Below are positions 1-11,110 of a DNA stretch of 64,000 nt, in pieces. Each line of letters starts with the position of its first letter. Within the stretch, counting starts at the first letter, position 1. Below the pieces are notes generated by a model. That model was not told where the DNA came from. It did no database searches and was given only the letters and a program-made list of their open reading frames with translations. The position numbers and the translations under genes were made by a program. The DNA is from Nelumbo lutea. Lineage: Eukaryota > Streptophyta > Magnoliopsida > Proteales > Nelumbonaceae. The DNA lies in the NCBI GenBank assembly GCA_022828595.1, contig JAKGHH010000001.1, positions 125,500,999-125,564,998 on the forward strand. The letters are read 5' to 3'.

Positions 1-565
1 AAGAACATTGGGAGGCAACTATGTGTATAATGCGATATATGAAAGGATATCCAGGACAAAGTATATCATTACGTTCCGATAGCATTTGCATGCTTATTGC
101 GACTCTGATTGGGCAAGCTGCCCATTAACACGACGTTCATTGACTGGCTATTTTGTTCCGCTAGGGCACTCACCTGTTTCTTGGAAAACAAAAAAACAAC
201 ATATTGTGTCACGCTCCTCTGTAGAAGCAGAATATCGTTCGATGGCTACGATAAGCTATGAGTTGAAGTGGATGAAGAAACTTCTATTGTCTTTGGGGGT
301 GGCACATGATGAACCTACACGATTGTATTGTGATAATCAAGCAGTTCTGCATATAGCCGCAAATCCAATGTTTCACGAGAGAACAAAGCATATTGAGGTC
401 GACTACCATTTTGTTCGAGATGAGATACGATGTGGGAACATTGCTACTTGCCATGTTCGAACCACAGAACAGTTGATTGACATCTTGACGAAGGCACTTG
501 GAAAACAGAAATTCGCATATTTTCTTAGCAAATTGGGCATTCGAAATCATCATGCACCAATTTGA
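1..565 (+). pseudogene. Copia RNase H C-terminal fragment
   Basis: This is the last part of a Ty1/Copia polyprotein, the RNase H domain that degrades the RNA strand during reverse transcription. The open frame from 86 contains the typical block [20 protein letters not shown], then [13 protein letters not shown] and the conserved [15 protein letters not shown] and [14 protein letters not shown] blocks, and ends at a natural stop at 563-565. Codons before 86 (HWEA, then MRYMKGYPG) belong to the same domain but sit in another frame, so a one-base deletion near position 90 breaks it. The rest of the element lies left of the window. The LTR follows directly. Confidence 0.9.
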
Positions 566-572
566 GGGGGAG

Positions 573-815
573 TATTGGGAAACTTTCATGTATTGGAAAT
601 CTCCATGTATCCTTCCTGTATTGGGAATCTTCTTGCATGCATGTGTAATTGGTAGTTTCCTAGATGTATTTGGATAGTATTTCCTTAGATTTCTTTGAGA
701 ATTTGTAATTAGTAATTTCCTACTGCAACTGAATCTCTTAAATTCAGGCGTAGGAATTGTATATATATAGGATGTATTTTGCATAATGAACAACAATTTC
801 CACAAAGTTTTACAT
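573..815 (+). repeat. 3' LTR of the Copia element at the left edge
   Basis: A purine-rich tract (TTTGAGGGGGAGT, 561-573) lies just after the RNase H stop, where a polypurine tract should be, and the LTR begins about 573 (TATTGGGAAAC; the usual TG start looks mutated). A TATA-like stretch lies at 759-770. The right end is a guess, because the partner LTR is outside the window. Confidence 0.6.
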
Positions 816-1048
816 TTAGATAAGTATGTTCTGGTTGGAGTTTCTTTGTATTGATTGTATATCTCCAAAAGCCCTAGCTAGGATCAAGCCAAACAGTTTA
901 ACATTTTAATATTGAGTAAAAGCATACATGATTTGAAGCAATCATGGTTTTTGGCTTTCATTTATTTCTTTTAATTAGCATGCACTATAATTCCTTTTAC
1001 AATATTAATGTAGGTTAGAACTTGTAATTGTTGAGCTTGAATGCCAAT

Positions 1049-1372
1049 GTGCACCCATTGTGTTGATCTCTCATCAGGTTATACATTTATAGTCTATCTT
1101 CTTTTGAATTTTTGAAGCTTCAAAAGAGCTACCATATAACATGCTATTTTGTATCTTTATAGGTAGAACTGAGAGCATTATATGCATATTTTGCGGACAG
1201 GACTGTGAAAGTGCACCCATTGTGTTGATCTCTCATCAGGTTATACATTTATAGTCTATCTTTTTTCGAATTTTTGAAGCTTCGAAAGAGCTACCATATA
1301 ACATGCTATTTTGTATCTATATAGGTAGAGCTGAGAACATTATGTGCATATTTTGCGGACAGGCCTATGAAA
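1049..1372 (+). repeat. 162-bp tandem duplication, two copies
   Basis: Copy 1 is 1049-1210 and copy 2 is 1211-1372. They are near-identical and directly adjacent, starting with GTGCACCCATTGTG and ending in GCGGACAGG followed by CTGTGAAA or CTATGAAA-like sequence. Each copy contains an intron-like pyrimidine stretch, a TATAG splice acceptor and the start of the same candidate exon, so the duplication copied the first part of an exon with its upstream intron. Confidence 0.9.
1163..1210 (+). pseudogene. Duplicated partial exon (copy 1)
   Basis: After a TATAG acceptor this reads VELRALYAYFADRTVK, very close to the exon at 1325-1390. It then runs into the start of the second duplication unit and meets a stop six codons later. 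It looks like an exon half copied by the 162-bp tandem duplication. Which gene it comes from is not recognised. Confidence 0.4.
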
Positions 1373-1390
1373 GAAATTCCACACATTAAG
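1325..1390 (+). CDS. Candidate internal exon, unidentified host gene
   Basis: This 66-bp open stretch (22 codons, phase 0) lies between a TATAG acceptor and an AAG|GTAATC donor, and reads VELRTLCAYFADRPMKEIPH plus two residues (IK). The coding look is supported by the matching duplicated copy just upstream, where most changes keep similar residues, and by a phase-compatible second exon at 2635-2673. I cannot name the protein family. It could be a live gene exon whose introns have filled with transposons, or a relic. Confidence 0.4.
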
Positions 1391-2092
1391 GTAATCTAGA
1401 AATACTGAGTATTCACTCCTAGAATGATTTGGTTTTGGTCTTTTGTGTAAGATGCAAAAAAGTAATAAGAATAAGCCATTATTTGTGCTTGTGCCATACA
1501 TATAGATGCATGCATAATAAGAATATGCACTCCCACAACTATACATCTTTCTCTTCAATTTATTGTATGCCCTTGTCTACCAAGCCAAAATAGATAGGTG
1601 GCTCATGTTTTGGACAAAATGATTTTTTTTTTATTAGTTAATTTCTATAGAAGGGTGAGATAAGTTTTGAAGTGATTACTCACTAATGAGGATAGCCCTG
1701 AATAAAGGCCATTACTTGGGAGGGGTGGACTGGGTAAGGTCCTAAACTTTGACATTTTTTTTAGTACAAAGTGGCCACCCTCATATTGGAACCCTTGTTC
1801 CCACACGTTTGTACTCTAATCTTTCTTATTCCAATAGAACTATCTGATTTCTTGTCCCCTTAACCACTCATTGTTAGGACAGTAACTCTCTATAACTTTT
1901 AGTACATTTTATCTGGAAAAGTTTTATTCAACCTTTGTATTCTGGAAGTTGTCTTGGTTAGTTTATCAAAATTTGTTCTGATAATTGATTCACCTTATAC
2001 TCTTGCCTAGTTAATTAAAATTATTATGTTATTTGAGAGTTTCCAATGTATAATCATGGAAAACATGAAGGAAATGTTATGCTTAGTTTTTC

Positions 2093-2519
2093 AGGCCTAG
2101 TGGAACAGGGGAAGTCTTTGAGAGCAGAATTGATGGCTCTAATATAATATTTAAAATTGCTACATCAATAGGGGTTAAGGGATGTCATAGTGGAGGGAGA
2201 TTGTCAAGCGCTTATTTGCTGGATGAAAGGTCAAGAACAAATACCTTGGGAATTTAAGACTTTGGTAAGGATGGCTGTCTCACTAGGGCCCTCCCTTCTC
2301 GATTGTCAAGTGCTTATTTGCTGGATGAAAGGTCAAGAACAAATACCTTGGGAATTTAAGACTTTGGTAAGGATGGCTGTCTCACTAGGGTCCTCCCTTA
2401 ATTTCTCCTTCAATTGGATCCCTAGAAGTGCAAATATGTTAGTAGATTCTTTAGCAAGAGATGGAATGGGGAGGGATTTTCTGTTGCGGGGTTGCCCTGG
2501 ACGAGACTGTAATTTGTAG
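2093..2519 (+). pseudogene. RVT_3-type RNase H-like fragment with internal duplication
   Basis: Translation gives blocks typical of the plant RNase H-like domain that ends many non-LTR polyproteins (RVT_3): RAELMAL, GLRDVIVEGDCQALICWMKG, then FNWIPRSANMLVDSLARDG. The second catalytic acidic block (EGD) and the C-terminal block (NMLVDSLA) are visible. Upstream codons are interrupted by stops near 2148 and 2171. The open frame from 2190 holds a 34-residue in-frame duplication, so the domain cannot fold normally. The stop is at 2517-2519. No full LINE was found around it. Confidence 0.75.
2199..2402 (+). repeat. 102-bp tandem duplication inside the RNase H fragment
   Basis: Copy 1 is 2199-2300 and copy 2 is 2301-2402. 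They differ at only a few bases and the period of 102 bp keeps the reading frame, repeating the block LICWMKGQEQIPWEFKTLVR. Confidence 0.92.
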
Positions 2520-2567
2520 AAAAGATTTCTTGGTAGGGGGTGAGGAATTTGTTTGTCATATATAGTG

Positions 2568-2600
2568 TACTACAAGAAAAAACATCTTTAGCTGCAGTTT
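2568..2600 (+). mobile_element. Possible CACTA-type left terminus
   Basis: The sequence TACTACAAGAAAAAACATC resembles the CACTACAAGAAAA end of plant CACTA (En/Spm) transposons with the first base changed, and is followed by a subterminal-like CTTTAGCTGCAGT. It faces the clear CACTA-like end at 8369. The flanking triplets (GTG and TTG) do not match, so pairing the two ends is uncertain. Confidence 0.35.
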
Positions 2601-2634
2601 TTGAATAACTGAATATAATACTGATATGTTGCAG

Positions 2635-2673
2635 TATGAAAAACTATTGAGGTTTACAGAAAATTTGAAGAAG
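2635..2673 (+). CDS. Candidate internal exon 2, unidentified host gene
   Basis: A 39-bp stretch between a TTGCAG acceptor and an AAG|GTATGT donor (a strong plant donor) reads YEKLLRFTENLKK, 13 codons in phase 0, so it can follow the exon at 1325-1390. The context is suggestive only, because short open stretches with splice sites arise by chance. It lies about 65 bp inside a CACTA-like terminus at 2568, so it might instead be transposon-captured sequence. Confidence 0.35.
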
Positions 2674-5600
2674 GTATGTGCCCTAAAAATGCGTCAATGA
2701 TCTGGGTAATGTTCAATTGATCTGGATTTAATGGTGATGACTGAACAGGGGTTGCCAAGCTAAGTAAGCGGCTGGTTTCTTTCATGAATTGGTAGCTACA
2801 TCTAACTAAAATCACAACTTCTCTAGTTATGATTTATCTTCATTCATAAGGTTGTAGCTTTTCTGATCCTTAAAGACATCAAATTGTTAAGAGGGCATTT
2901 CCTTGAAGCCATAAATCATGGAAGCCAAATCCCACTAAATTGTCAAACGAGTGTTTAATAAATTAAGAGGGTTTTCTACAACATGATTGCTTTTGTTTTC
3001 ATTTGATTTTGAAATCGCCACACCAGCAAAAAACAAAAACATGTTTGTTGAACAATGGGTTAAAGTATCGATACACCCAAATGTATAGGCAATGATGTAT
3101 TGATGCTTTAAAACATGGACTTTTTTATTTTCTTTTAGTTATATTATTTAATAAATAAATAATGGGTTCCTGAAATACCTTTAAACAGGTGTGTTGGAAC
3201 CTTGCTGATACTTTGAACCTTGTTTGGAACCATCAAAACAAAAACAAATTTTGTAGTGTAGATAGGAACCATATGATTTATGAAATATAGTATTAAATAA
3301 CTAGATGAAAATATTAATGTTATGGAATTGAGGAATTCAAGAACATTTTTTTTTTTGTTTCAATTTTGGAAGCAAAAAGACAGAATCAAAAACATGTTTT
3401 TTTGTGTGTTTTTATTTTGATAAACAATCTGTTTACAAACCATATAATTTTGATTTGTTTTCGGAACCAACAACAAGAAAAACAATTCATATTCTAAAAC
3501 AGCCCTTAAAACTCTCATTTGTTCAGTCTAACTTCTCCCAAGTCCCAAGAGGGGAGAGGGATTTACCCAATGTCAAGTGAATGTGGTCTGATCATGACCA
3601 ATGTAAAGGGAATCCCTCCTTCACTTTGTTCTAACCATTCTTTTTACTACCTGGTTTATTTGCAGTGCAATTTCATCTGCACTTGTAAAAGAATGGAAGT
3701 GTGAATGATTTTATTATACATTCTGATTAATTATTGTTTGAGCTTTTGCTTTATTTTGTTTGTTATGAAGGCTCTGTTTGTTTTTCAGTGCTTTTTTTTT
3801 TCATTGATGTAAATGAATGGGAGTGCAAATTCTGATTTGTTTTTTGTTTCACATTTGACTTTGTTTTGTCAGTTTGTAAGGAGTATTCTGTTCTATGGGA
3901 ATGCAAATTCTGAACTTCATGAAACTGCATAAAAAATATCCACAATACCTTGAACCATCAAGAATCTTCCTTCCATGGATGAACACTGAAAAGTATTCTG
4001 TTCTATACTATTCCATCTGCATAGTTTTATGTCTTACATTCTTTGAAAAAAGGGTAAAATATAAAAAACTCCCCTGAATTTTTTGACAATCATATAAATT
4101 TCCCGTCTTTTTGATTTTAATAAAAACCTCCCCTGTAGTTTTCAAAAAACATCCAATTTCCTCCCTTTCCTCATCTTTCCGAACTGAAAAGGCTGATGTA
4201 ACTTGGCCTAATAAAGATTGACTTGGGCACTGCATAACTCCTGGTTATGCAGACTTAACTTTTGTGGTTTTGTTTTTGAGTAATACAACACTTTAGATTA
4301 GATAGATGGCTTTAGACGGTAGAGTAGGCACTGCCTAATTGCAGTGGTGAGAGGTCATGTCACCCCCTTAGCTTGGCTCCTAACCAATTGAGGTGGAAAG
4401 ATCATGCCATATGCTCAACTAGTCATGTTAACTGTTAATGCTGGGCTCAAAAGCAGTCCATTGACACCCCTAATCTCATCTACTGGGTCATTAGTAGGTG
4501 GCAAATTTATTTGGAACTCAAAAGAGACTCCAACTACTTCAACACACCAATGGGACAATTACTCTAATGCAATTTCTAAGATTGTTAAAAAAGATTAAAA
4601 GAGGGACCTTATCAACTACCCAACTCAATTGTTCACTGGTTTGACACTTTGACCATCTGGGCCAACGATGGATTAAGAAAACTGATATAGCTAGATTGGT
4701 TATAAGATTCCTCTACATTACTAAAATAAGATAGTGTCATTTAGGGAAGTTAATTAGGTTATGTGGAGAACTTTCTTGCACAAACTCACCTATTTTTTTC
4801 CATGGGACTTGTGGTTAATCTAGAAAATTGATAAGATAGGTAGCCCGTATGATTTACCATGGTTGAATCCTACAATCAACCTCAGCCCTATTTCAAAGCT
4901 TATGTATCTAGAGAATGTTGCAAGGTCTTTTCAGCTTTTTTTTTTTTTTTTTTTTAATAAAAGGTAAGGTAAATTTGCATTGAATTGTCAAAAAGAGGGG
5001 AAAGGAAAACCCCCTATTAAAGTGCAGGAGAGGGTGAGGAGGACTCCTCTTGAACCCTAAACTAGAGAAAAGGTCCTTTAGACCATTTAATAGGGTAACA
5101 TACTCTGGTTTATATTTGTTTATAAAGTTTGTACAAACCTAAAACCAATGATTATGACCTTTTTATTATTGAGGAAATTACAACTATTGAAAGCATAAGT
5201 CCACTTCAAAAAGGTAAATAAGAATACATAATTTTGGTCAATGGCCTCAAAGGATCCAAATTCCCCCAACTACTTTTCCATGTTATGTGGAAGATTCTTG
5301 TATACTTTACAGAAGCTCACTAAACAACTCAAATAGCATACCATTAATATATTTTACCAAAGAAAGGTTGAATGACAAATAAAAATTCTTCATGTGACGA
5401 ATTGGTTTTAGGAATTAAATAGCCCCACAAGTTTCTTTAACTTTGATGTTAAACCTTTGTTGCTTGTTTATAGTAAGGACCCATTTGTTTTCACATGCCC
5501 TGTGAGTGTTTTGTTTCCATTTTTATCCTTGTATCTTTTTGTTTCAGCACCTGTTTAATGGGTGTTTTTGTCTCATTAAATTTTAGCATATTTCATAAGT

Positions 5601-6693
5601 GGAAAAATAACTTACCCACTTGGGAGAGGGTAAGATTTCTGATTTCCTATGCAAGTGACCAAAAAACCTGGGGAAAGTACCATTGTCATTGATCTTACAT
5701 TTACTTGAAAAAAGAAAATGGGAAAGTTGGTCAACTCCCCCCCCTCCAAACCCTTCATTTTAGACAAAAGCTTATTAATATTAATTGTCTGCAAATGGTA
5801 AGCTGAGGGAGAATATGCCAGTTATTTCCTGTTGGCCAGTCCATGGACAACCAACTATATCAAGCATATGAACTTTTGATATTTAATAGAAGTTGATAGA
5901 AGAAAATAATATATATTACAACTCCATTTTTCTTTTCTTTCTGGTGGATGAGACACCCACATTTGTTCATTCTTCCACTGGATTCCAAGGGGCCAAAACT
6001 GTGTCTACCACACACATTCATACATCTAAGCAGACCCCATTCTCATATGTGATCCTCTATGAGTATTAATAGAAGCATTAAAATTAACTGAATATCAAAC
6101 TAATATTGAGTTCAGTTGAGACTGTAATCTGATGGCTATTTATAGTATACAGGTAATTGAATTTAGCTACTAGAATCTGTCTGAGCTGAGTTCTTCCATC
6201 AAATTTTAGAGAGCAAGATTGTTTTGCATGCTTAGGATAGTTTCATCTTCAAGCATGTTGAGTATTTCCATGTGTAGAGTAGGGATAAGGGTAGGATAAC
6301 AAAGAAGAAACAATGTGTTTATCCATGTACCATGAACTGGACGAACTGAATGAGTTATTGACTTGTCTTCCAGTGAATATGGGCTCTGTACTAAATTCAA
6401 TGACAAGATGATTTTGTACAGTCTCTGTTTTTAAACTTTATGCAATGAACTTTTGTATCATAAAAAAGCTTCAACTTAATGCTGTAATGCAGAATCATAA
6501 TCTCTCTGTCAATGTGGTTTAGGGGTTCCACTGCATTTGTACTTCAGAAGCCTTACCTTACCACCGGTGGGTTGCCAATGTTGATGGTGCAGGCCCCTGC
6601 TTTCTCCAAGATCAGCATCACCAAACTGTATACTAGTGCCCAATTGGATGGCGTTCATATTTTTGGTTGGGCATGGATAAAATTGACTGATAC
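2674..6693. other. AT-rich non-coding stretch, no clear gene
   Basis: No open frame here matches a family I know. The region holds T and A runs (3340-3357, 4931-4955), short direct repeats and transposon-like debris. Near 4455-4475 the phrase CAGTCCATTGACACCCCTAA matches the end of the MITE-like element at 46783-47160. If the exons at 2635 and 7481 belong together, this is intron. Confidence 0.5.
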
Positions 6694-6975
6694 CATCTGA
6701 GATTGGCTCTATACAATTGATGAGCACATATATATGCTCCGGCATTTACATGAGCCTCCAGGTCTGTTCTCTGGACTGCATTTAGCTTGTTATTATTTTT
6801 TTATTACAAAAATTGATGAGCATCTGAGATTTTCTCTATACAATTGATGAGCATATATATATGCTCCGGCATTTACATGAGCCTCCAGGTCTGTTCTCTG
6901 GACTGCATTTAGCTTGTTATTATTTTTTTATTACAAAAATTGATGAGCACATATATATGCTCCTGCATTTCCCAA
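6694..6975 (+). repeat. 127-bp tandem repeat, two copies plus a partial third
   Basis: Copy 1 starts at 6694 and copy 2 at 6821, both with CATCTGAGATT followed by CTCTATACAATTGATGAGCA. A third, partial copy of the GATGAGCACATATATATGCT segment runs from about 6942. The copies are nearly identical, which points to recent duplication. Confidence 0.88.
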
Positions 6976-7480
6976 CTAATATTAACCATTCAAAGTTTTA
7001 TTTTTTTATTACAAAAATTGACTATTAAAAATGCTTATTTTGGACATGTAGTCTGTAGCCATGGATTTTGGGTTGAAATTTGCCCCATAAATAGAGGGAA
7101 AAACACCATTTCAAGTTGGGGTATAAGTTGATTTGGAATGGAGGATTAAACATGTGGTCAGTTGAAGAGTTGGAGTAAGTTGCGAAGGGAAGCTCCCTAG
7201 TCCCTACCCAATTAGAAAACCTTTTTGCCATGCACTTTATATTTAATATTACAGATTTTGTTGGTTCATGTAGTATGATCTACCCATGGAGACATGGCAT
7301 CACATCTTGAGTTCAGCTTCATAAATATTTATGCAAAATCAGTACACTTGCCTAATACTATTAGAACCATTCATCATATATATAAACTGCATAGCATGTC
7401 TAGATCCTTGCTGACCGCATTTCATGGGTAGTTTTATATCTTATTAACTTTTGAAATTTAATTTTTTCCTATTTGTGCAG

Positions 7481-7525
7481 GAAATGCAGAAAGAAAGGGC
7501 TAAATGTTTCCTTGAGGTCTTGTGA
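7481..7525 (+). CDS. Candidate terminal exon, unidentified host gene
   Basis: After a long pyrimidine tract and a TTTGTGCAG acceptor the frame reads EMQKERAKCFLEVL and stops at TGA (7523-7525). It is phase 0 and so could close the gene suggested by the exons at 1325 and 2635, but other exons would be needed in between and none were recognised. Treat as a lead, not an annotation. Confidence 0.25.
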   Translation, partial: EMQKERAKCFLEVL

Positions 7526-7974
7526 TGGATTTCTGATATTCTTTTTAATCATAACTGGTTAATGAAGTGAAACAGACCCACCTTTGATGATGGAATTAGC
7601 ATGCACACTATGGTGATTAAGAATGTTGAAAAGATTCTTTTCTTATGGTTGCCCATATTGGAGTTCAAAGGGCTGACAATTGCCAATTTTTGTCTAGATT
7701 GAAACTCTACCATCTTTGATTATGTTTTTGATGTGTGATGTACAAATTGTTGTATATGCATACTGATACAATCAATATCCTTACAAGGAAAGAGAACTTT
7801 GAAGCCAAAGAATAATCATTATTTGTATTTGTATCATCCAAATATATATAATGTTTTTGATTTGTTTCTACTTTCTAATAAATGGTTTCATTTTGTATCA
7901 AAATAAAGGTTTAAATTACCCAAACTCTAGTTTCTCCTATTTTTAATGAATGTGGTTCCATCTCATAGATGGAT

Positions 7975-8369
7975 CTGAATGAGAACATCAAGGTTTACTC
8001 ATCTTTAGTGGCAGCCGCTGCTGCTAAAGATGCCCTTAACTGCCGCTAAAAGATCATGTGCCGAACTTATAGCGGCAGTCAGCTCAACTTTTAGCGACAG
8101 TCGTAGCTGCTGTTGAAAGTATTTGTAGTGGCAATCGGTTCAACTTTATGACTGCTGCTAAGTGTTTATAGCGGTAGTTGGTTCAACTTTTAATGGCAGC
8201 CACAACTGCCGCTAAAAGTATTTGTAGCGGTAGTTTTTTGTTTATACCAGCAGCCGAGAAAACTGCTGCTAGAACTTCTAGTGACACATTTTTAATGACT
8301 GCCGGTAAAGTTTCTAGCAGCAGCTTTGGTGGCCTTTAGCAGCAGTTAAAAGTAATTTTTTCTGTAGTG
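7975..8369 (-). mobile_element. CACTA-type right end with subterminal repeats
   Basis: The stretch ends in TTTTTTCTGTAGTG (8356-8369), the inverse of a CACTACAGAAAAAA terminus. Inside it, units like TAGCGGCAGT and ACTGCCGCTAAA recur in both orientations at intervals of about 20-50 bp. Dense short subterminal repeats beside a CACTA end are the hallmark of plant CACTA transposons. No transposase (TNPA/TNPD) was seen, so any element here is non-autonomous or a relic. Confidence 0.7.
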
Positions 8370-8798
8370 TTGAAAGTAATGATTTGATTTGTTGAGCATG
8401 TCAATCAGCTCTAGGTGTTGTACTAGTAGGATATTTACTTGCCATGGAAAAGGACCCAAATATAAATGATCACAAACCACAGAACCCAGCCAATATCATG
8501 TAGAAACTGTCTGAAATGTTTTTGGGTAAACGAGCACAGCTATTACCAAGAGTAATAGTTTTGTTACAGGTGTTTTCAACAAATTTGACAGGCATCTAAA
8601 TTGTAGTTTTGTATATTATGAAACCTTATTTGATTTATGAGGCATAATGATGCACGTGCACCACTCTTAACCTTACCCATTCTCCTCATCTTTCATGTCA
8701 GGGTCATCTTGGCATTTGGGGCATCTTCTAGCTTCTGTAAACCTGACTGTAAGCATTTCAAACTAGTTTCACCTAACCACTCATCCTAGTCTTCTCTA

Positions 8799-9038
8799 TG
8801 TTAGACAACTACACAATGAGCCCACGTAGGCAAGCACAAACCAGCCTACCAGTAGAGTCCCACTCGAACTCTTCCATTCCATCTCTATCTTATCTTTGTA
8901 CCTTATTTCCACTAACTATAATTATCTGTAAAGTTTCCTACAGTATCTGTAACTTCTCTGTTTGTAACAAACTTCAGTATAAATACAATTTCAACACACA
9001 ACGTATGTGTGTGGATTTCTCTCATTCTTGACATATCA
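8799..9038 (+). repeat. 5' LTR of the Copia element
   Basis: It starts TGTTAGACAACTACACAATG and ends about CATATCA. It matches 13052 onward with moderate divergence (changes such as CAACTACACAATGAGCCC to CAATTACACAATGAGTCC), so the insertion is not recent. A TATA-like CAGTATAAATAC lies at about 8975. Confidence 0.85.
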
Positions 9039-9043
9039 CTTTA

Positions 9044-9055
9044 TGGTATCAGAGC
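9044..9055 (+). other. Primer binding site (initiator tRNA-Met)
   Basis: TGGTATCAGAGC is the standard plant Copia primer binding site, matching the 3' end of initiator methionine tRNA. It lies a few bases after the 5' LTR. Confidence 0.9.
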
Positions 9056-9072
9056 ATCAACCTCCAGTCCCC

Positions 9073-10000
9073 ATGGCGTCTGAAACCTCCACTGCAACAC
9101 AGTCCAATCAACAAACAAACCTCTCTACAACAATAGGACTGTCATCAAGCCTCAACCTTGCTCCCCCGATCAGTGTCAAATTCGATGGGGGCAACTACAT
9201 GCTCTAGAAGCTCCAGTTCTTACCTATCCTGAAGTCCAAATGTATTATGGGATATGTTAATGGAACCCACAAAGCTCCTCCTCTATTCAAATCTGATGCT
9301 GATAAAGAGGCAGAGGAGTTGAATCCTGACTATGTTGAATGGGAAAATCAGGGATCAGCTTATTTTAAGTTGGCTCATCTCATCTCTCATCGAACATGTT
9401 ATGGCTCAAGTCGTTGGATGCACCACTCCACATGATGTTTGGTCAGCCCTGGAGAAGCTTTATTCATCCATCTCAAGGCCAAGAATTCTTCAACTCAGAT
9501 TTGAGTTAAATGAACTGAAGAAAGGGAGCCTTCCAATGCCAGAATATCTTCTCAAAATCAAGACTATTGCAGATATGTTAGCTGCTATTGGTGAACCCAT
9601 TTTCACCACTGATTTACTATATCACACCTTGGAAGGACTTTCTTCAGAATATGAAACCCTGTCTGCAGCCATCACCACTTGTACTGATCCTATGTCCTTT
9701 GAGGATTTACGAGGATTTCTCCTCAATTATGAATAGTGTTTGCATCGTAGCAGACTAAACACAGTTGGTGTGGACATTCCTTCAGCAAATCTTGCTCAGA
9801 AATCAAAACAATCATAAATGCAATCAAAAGCTCCCAAAACTCAAGGTCAGTATATCCAAAATTCTAATAAATCAAATTCTCGTTATAAGGGAACTTGCCA
9901 GATCTGCAAAATTCAAGGACATTCAGCCCTTTTTTGCAAGAGAAGATTTGATGAAAGCATCAAGCCGCTCAAACCTCCTACAACATACTCAGCCACCACT
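9073..10000 (+). pseudogene. Copia gag (capsid and zinc knuckle)
   Basis: The frame opens at 9073 with MASETSTATQSNQQ and carries the plant Copia gag start block ending in KFDGGNYML, where a stop follows (about 9208). It goes on in other frames through YVNGTHKAPP, a region of gag helices (SRPRILQLRFELNELKKGSL, open from 9332 to 9736) and, after another stop, a CCHC zinc knuckle CQICKIQGHSALFC at 9895-9937 that binds the element's RNA. The structural protein would form virus-like particles in an active element. Several frame breaks show decay. Confidence 0.85.
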
Positions 10001-11110
10001 ACAATGCCAGCCTCTGACAAGGCCTGGTACCCTGATTCAGGCGCAACTAATCATGTGACTTTAGCCATTGAGAACCTAAATCTTCATGATGAATATGAAG
10101 GCCCAGATCAACTCCACATTGGCAATGGGTCAGGTTTGGTCATAAGAAATATTGTTTCCTCTGTTTTACATACATCCTCTCGTGATTTAGTCTTACGCAA
10201 TGTGCTACATGTACCTCGAATTTCAAGAAATCTTCTCTCTGTAAGACCATTTGCTGCAGATAATGAAGTCTTCTTTGAGTTTCGTCCCTTTGTCTTTAAT
10301 GTGAAGGATCAAAAAACAGGAGCCATCCTTCTACAGTGGGGAACTAAAGATGGCTTGTATCTGCTTCTAGAGCAAGAAGAGTCATTGAGTAAGGACCAGC
10401 ACAATCCATTGGTATTTGTTGGGGAGCGGACCATTGCAGCAATTTGGCACCAGCGACTAGGACACCCAGCTGCTCCAATTGTGCCGAAAGTCATGGCTAC
10501 TTACAAGTTACCATTCTTAGGAAATAAAGACCTTTCCTTCTCTTCATGTCAGCTAGGAAAAGGACATCGACTACTTTATTTTCCTAGTTCTTTCAAAGCT
10601 TCAGCACCAATAGAGTTACTTTACAGTGATGTATGGGGCCTTCCCCAGAACCATCTGCCTCTGGATTTCATTACCATATTATCTTCATTGATTCATTTTG
10701 TGGATTCACATGGTTGTTCCCCTTATATCATAAATCTGATGCACTAAGTGTTTATAGAATTAAAAACCAACATTGAGAATGTGCTTGGTACCAAGATAAA
10801 ATGCTTACAAACAGATGGTGGTGGTGAATATATATCCTTCAAATCTTATCTCATTCAACAGGCATCACTCACAAGATCTCTTCCCCAAAATGGGACAGCT
10901 AAGCGAAAGCATCGCCACCTTGTTGAAATTGGTCTTACACTCTTGTCTACTCATTCATGCGTTTGCCACAACAACATACTTAATCAATTGTCTACCCAGT
11001 CATGCCATTCACTTCAAGACACCATGGGAACGCTTATTTTGCAAGAAGCCAGATTATTCTCTACTACAGGTATTTGGGTGTGAATGCTATCCATTTAAGG
11101 CCCTACAACA
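10001..11110 (+). pseudogene. Copia protease and integrase remains
   Basis: The aspartic protease active site is visible as WYPDSGATNHVT at about 10024. The pre-integrase block IWHQRLGHPAAP follows at 10441, and the integrase core start LYSDVWGLP at about 10618. The frame stops at 10745-10747, next to a missing stretch, then resumes with LQTDGGGEY (second catalytic Asp region) at about 10806. The block where the catalytic Glu is expected (usually like NGxAERKHRH) reads NGTAKRKHRH, so that Glu appears to be changed to Lys. This copy cannot integrate. Confidence 0.85.

Noticed and set aside
284..868. Minus-strand open frame of 194 codons
   Set aside because: It is the antisense shadow of the Copia RNase H and LTR.
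6509..6745. Overlapping open frames on both strands near 6500-6750
   Set aside because: Neither matches a known family and both end within the tandem repeat. No splice or promoter support.
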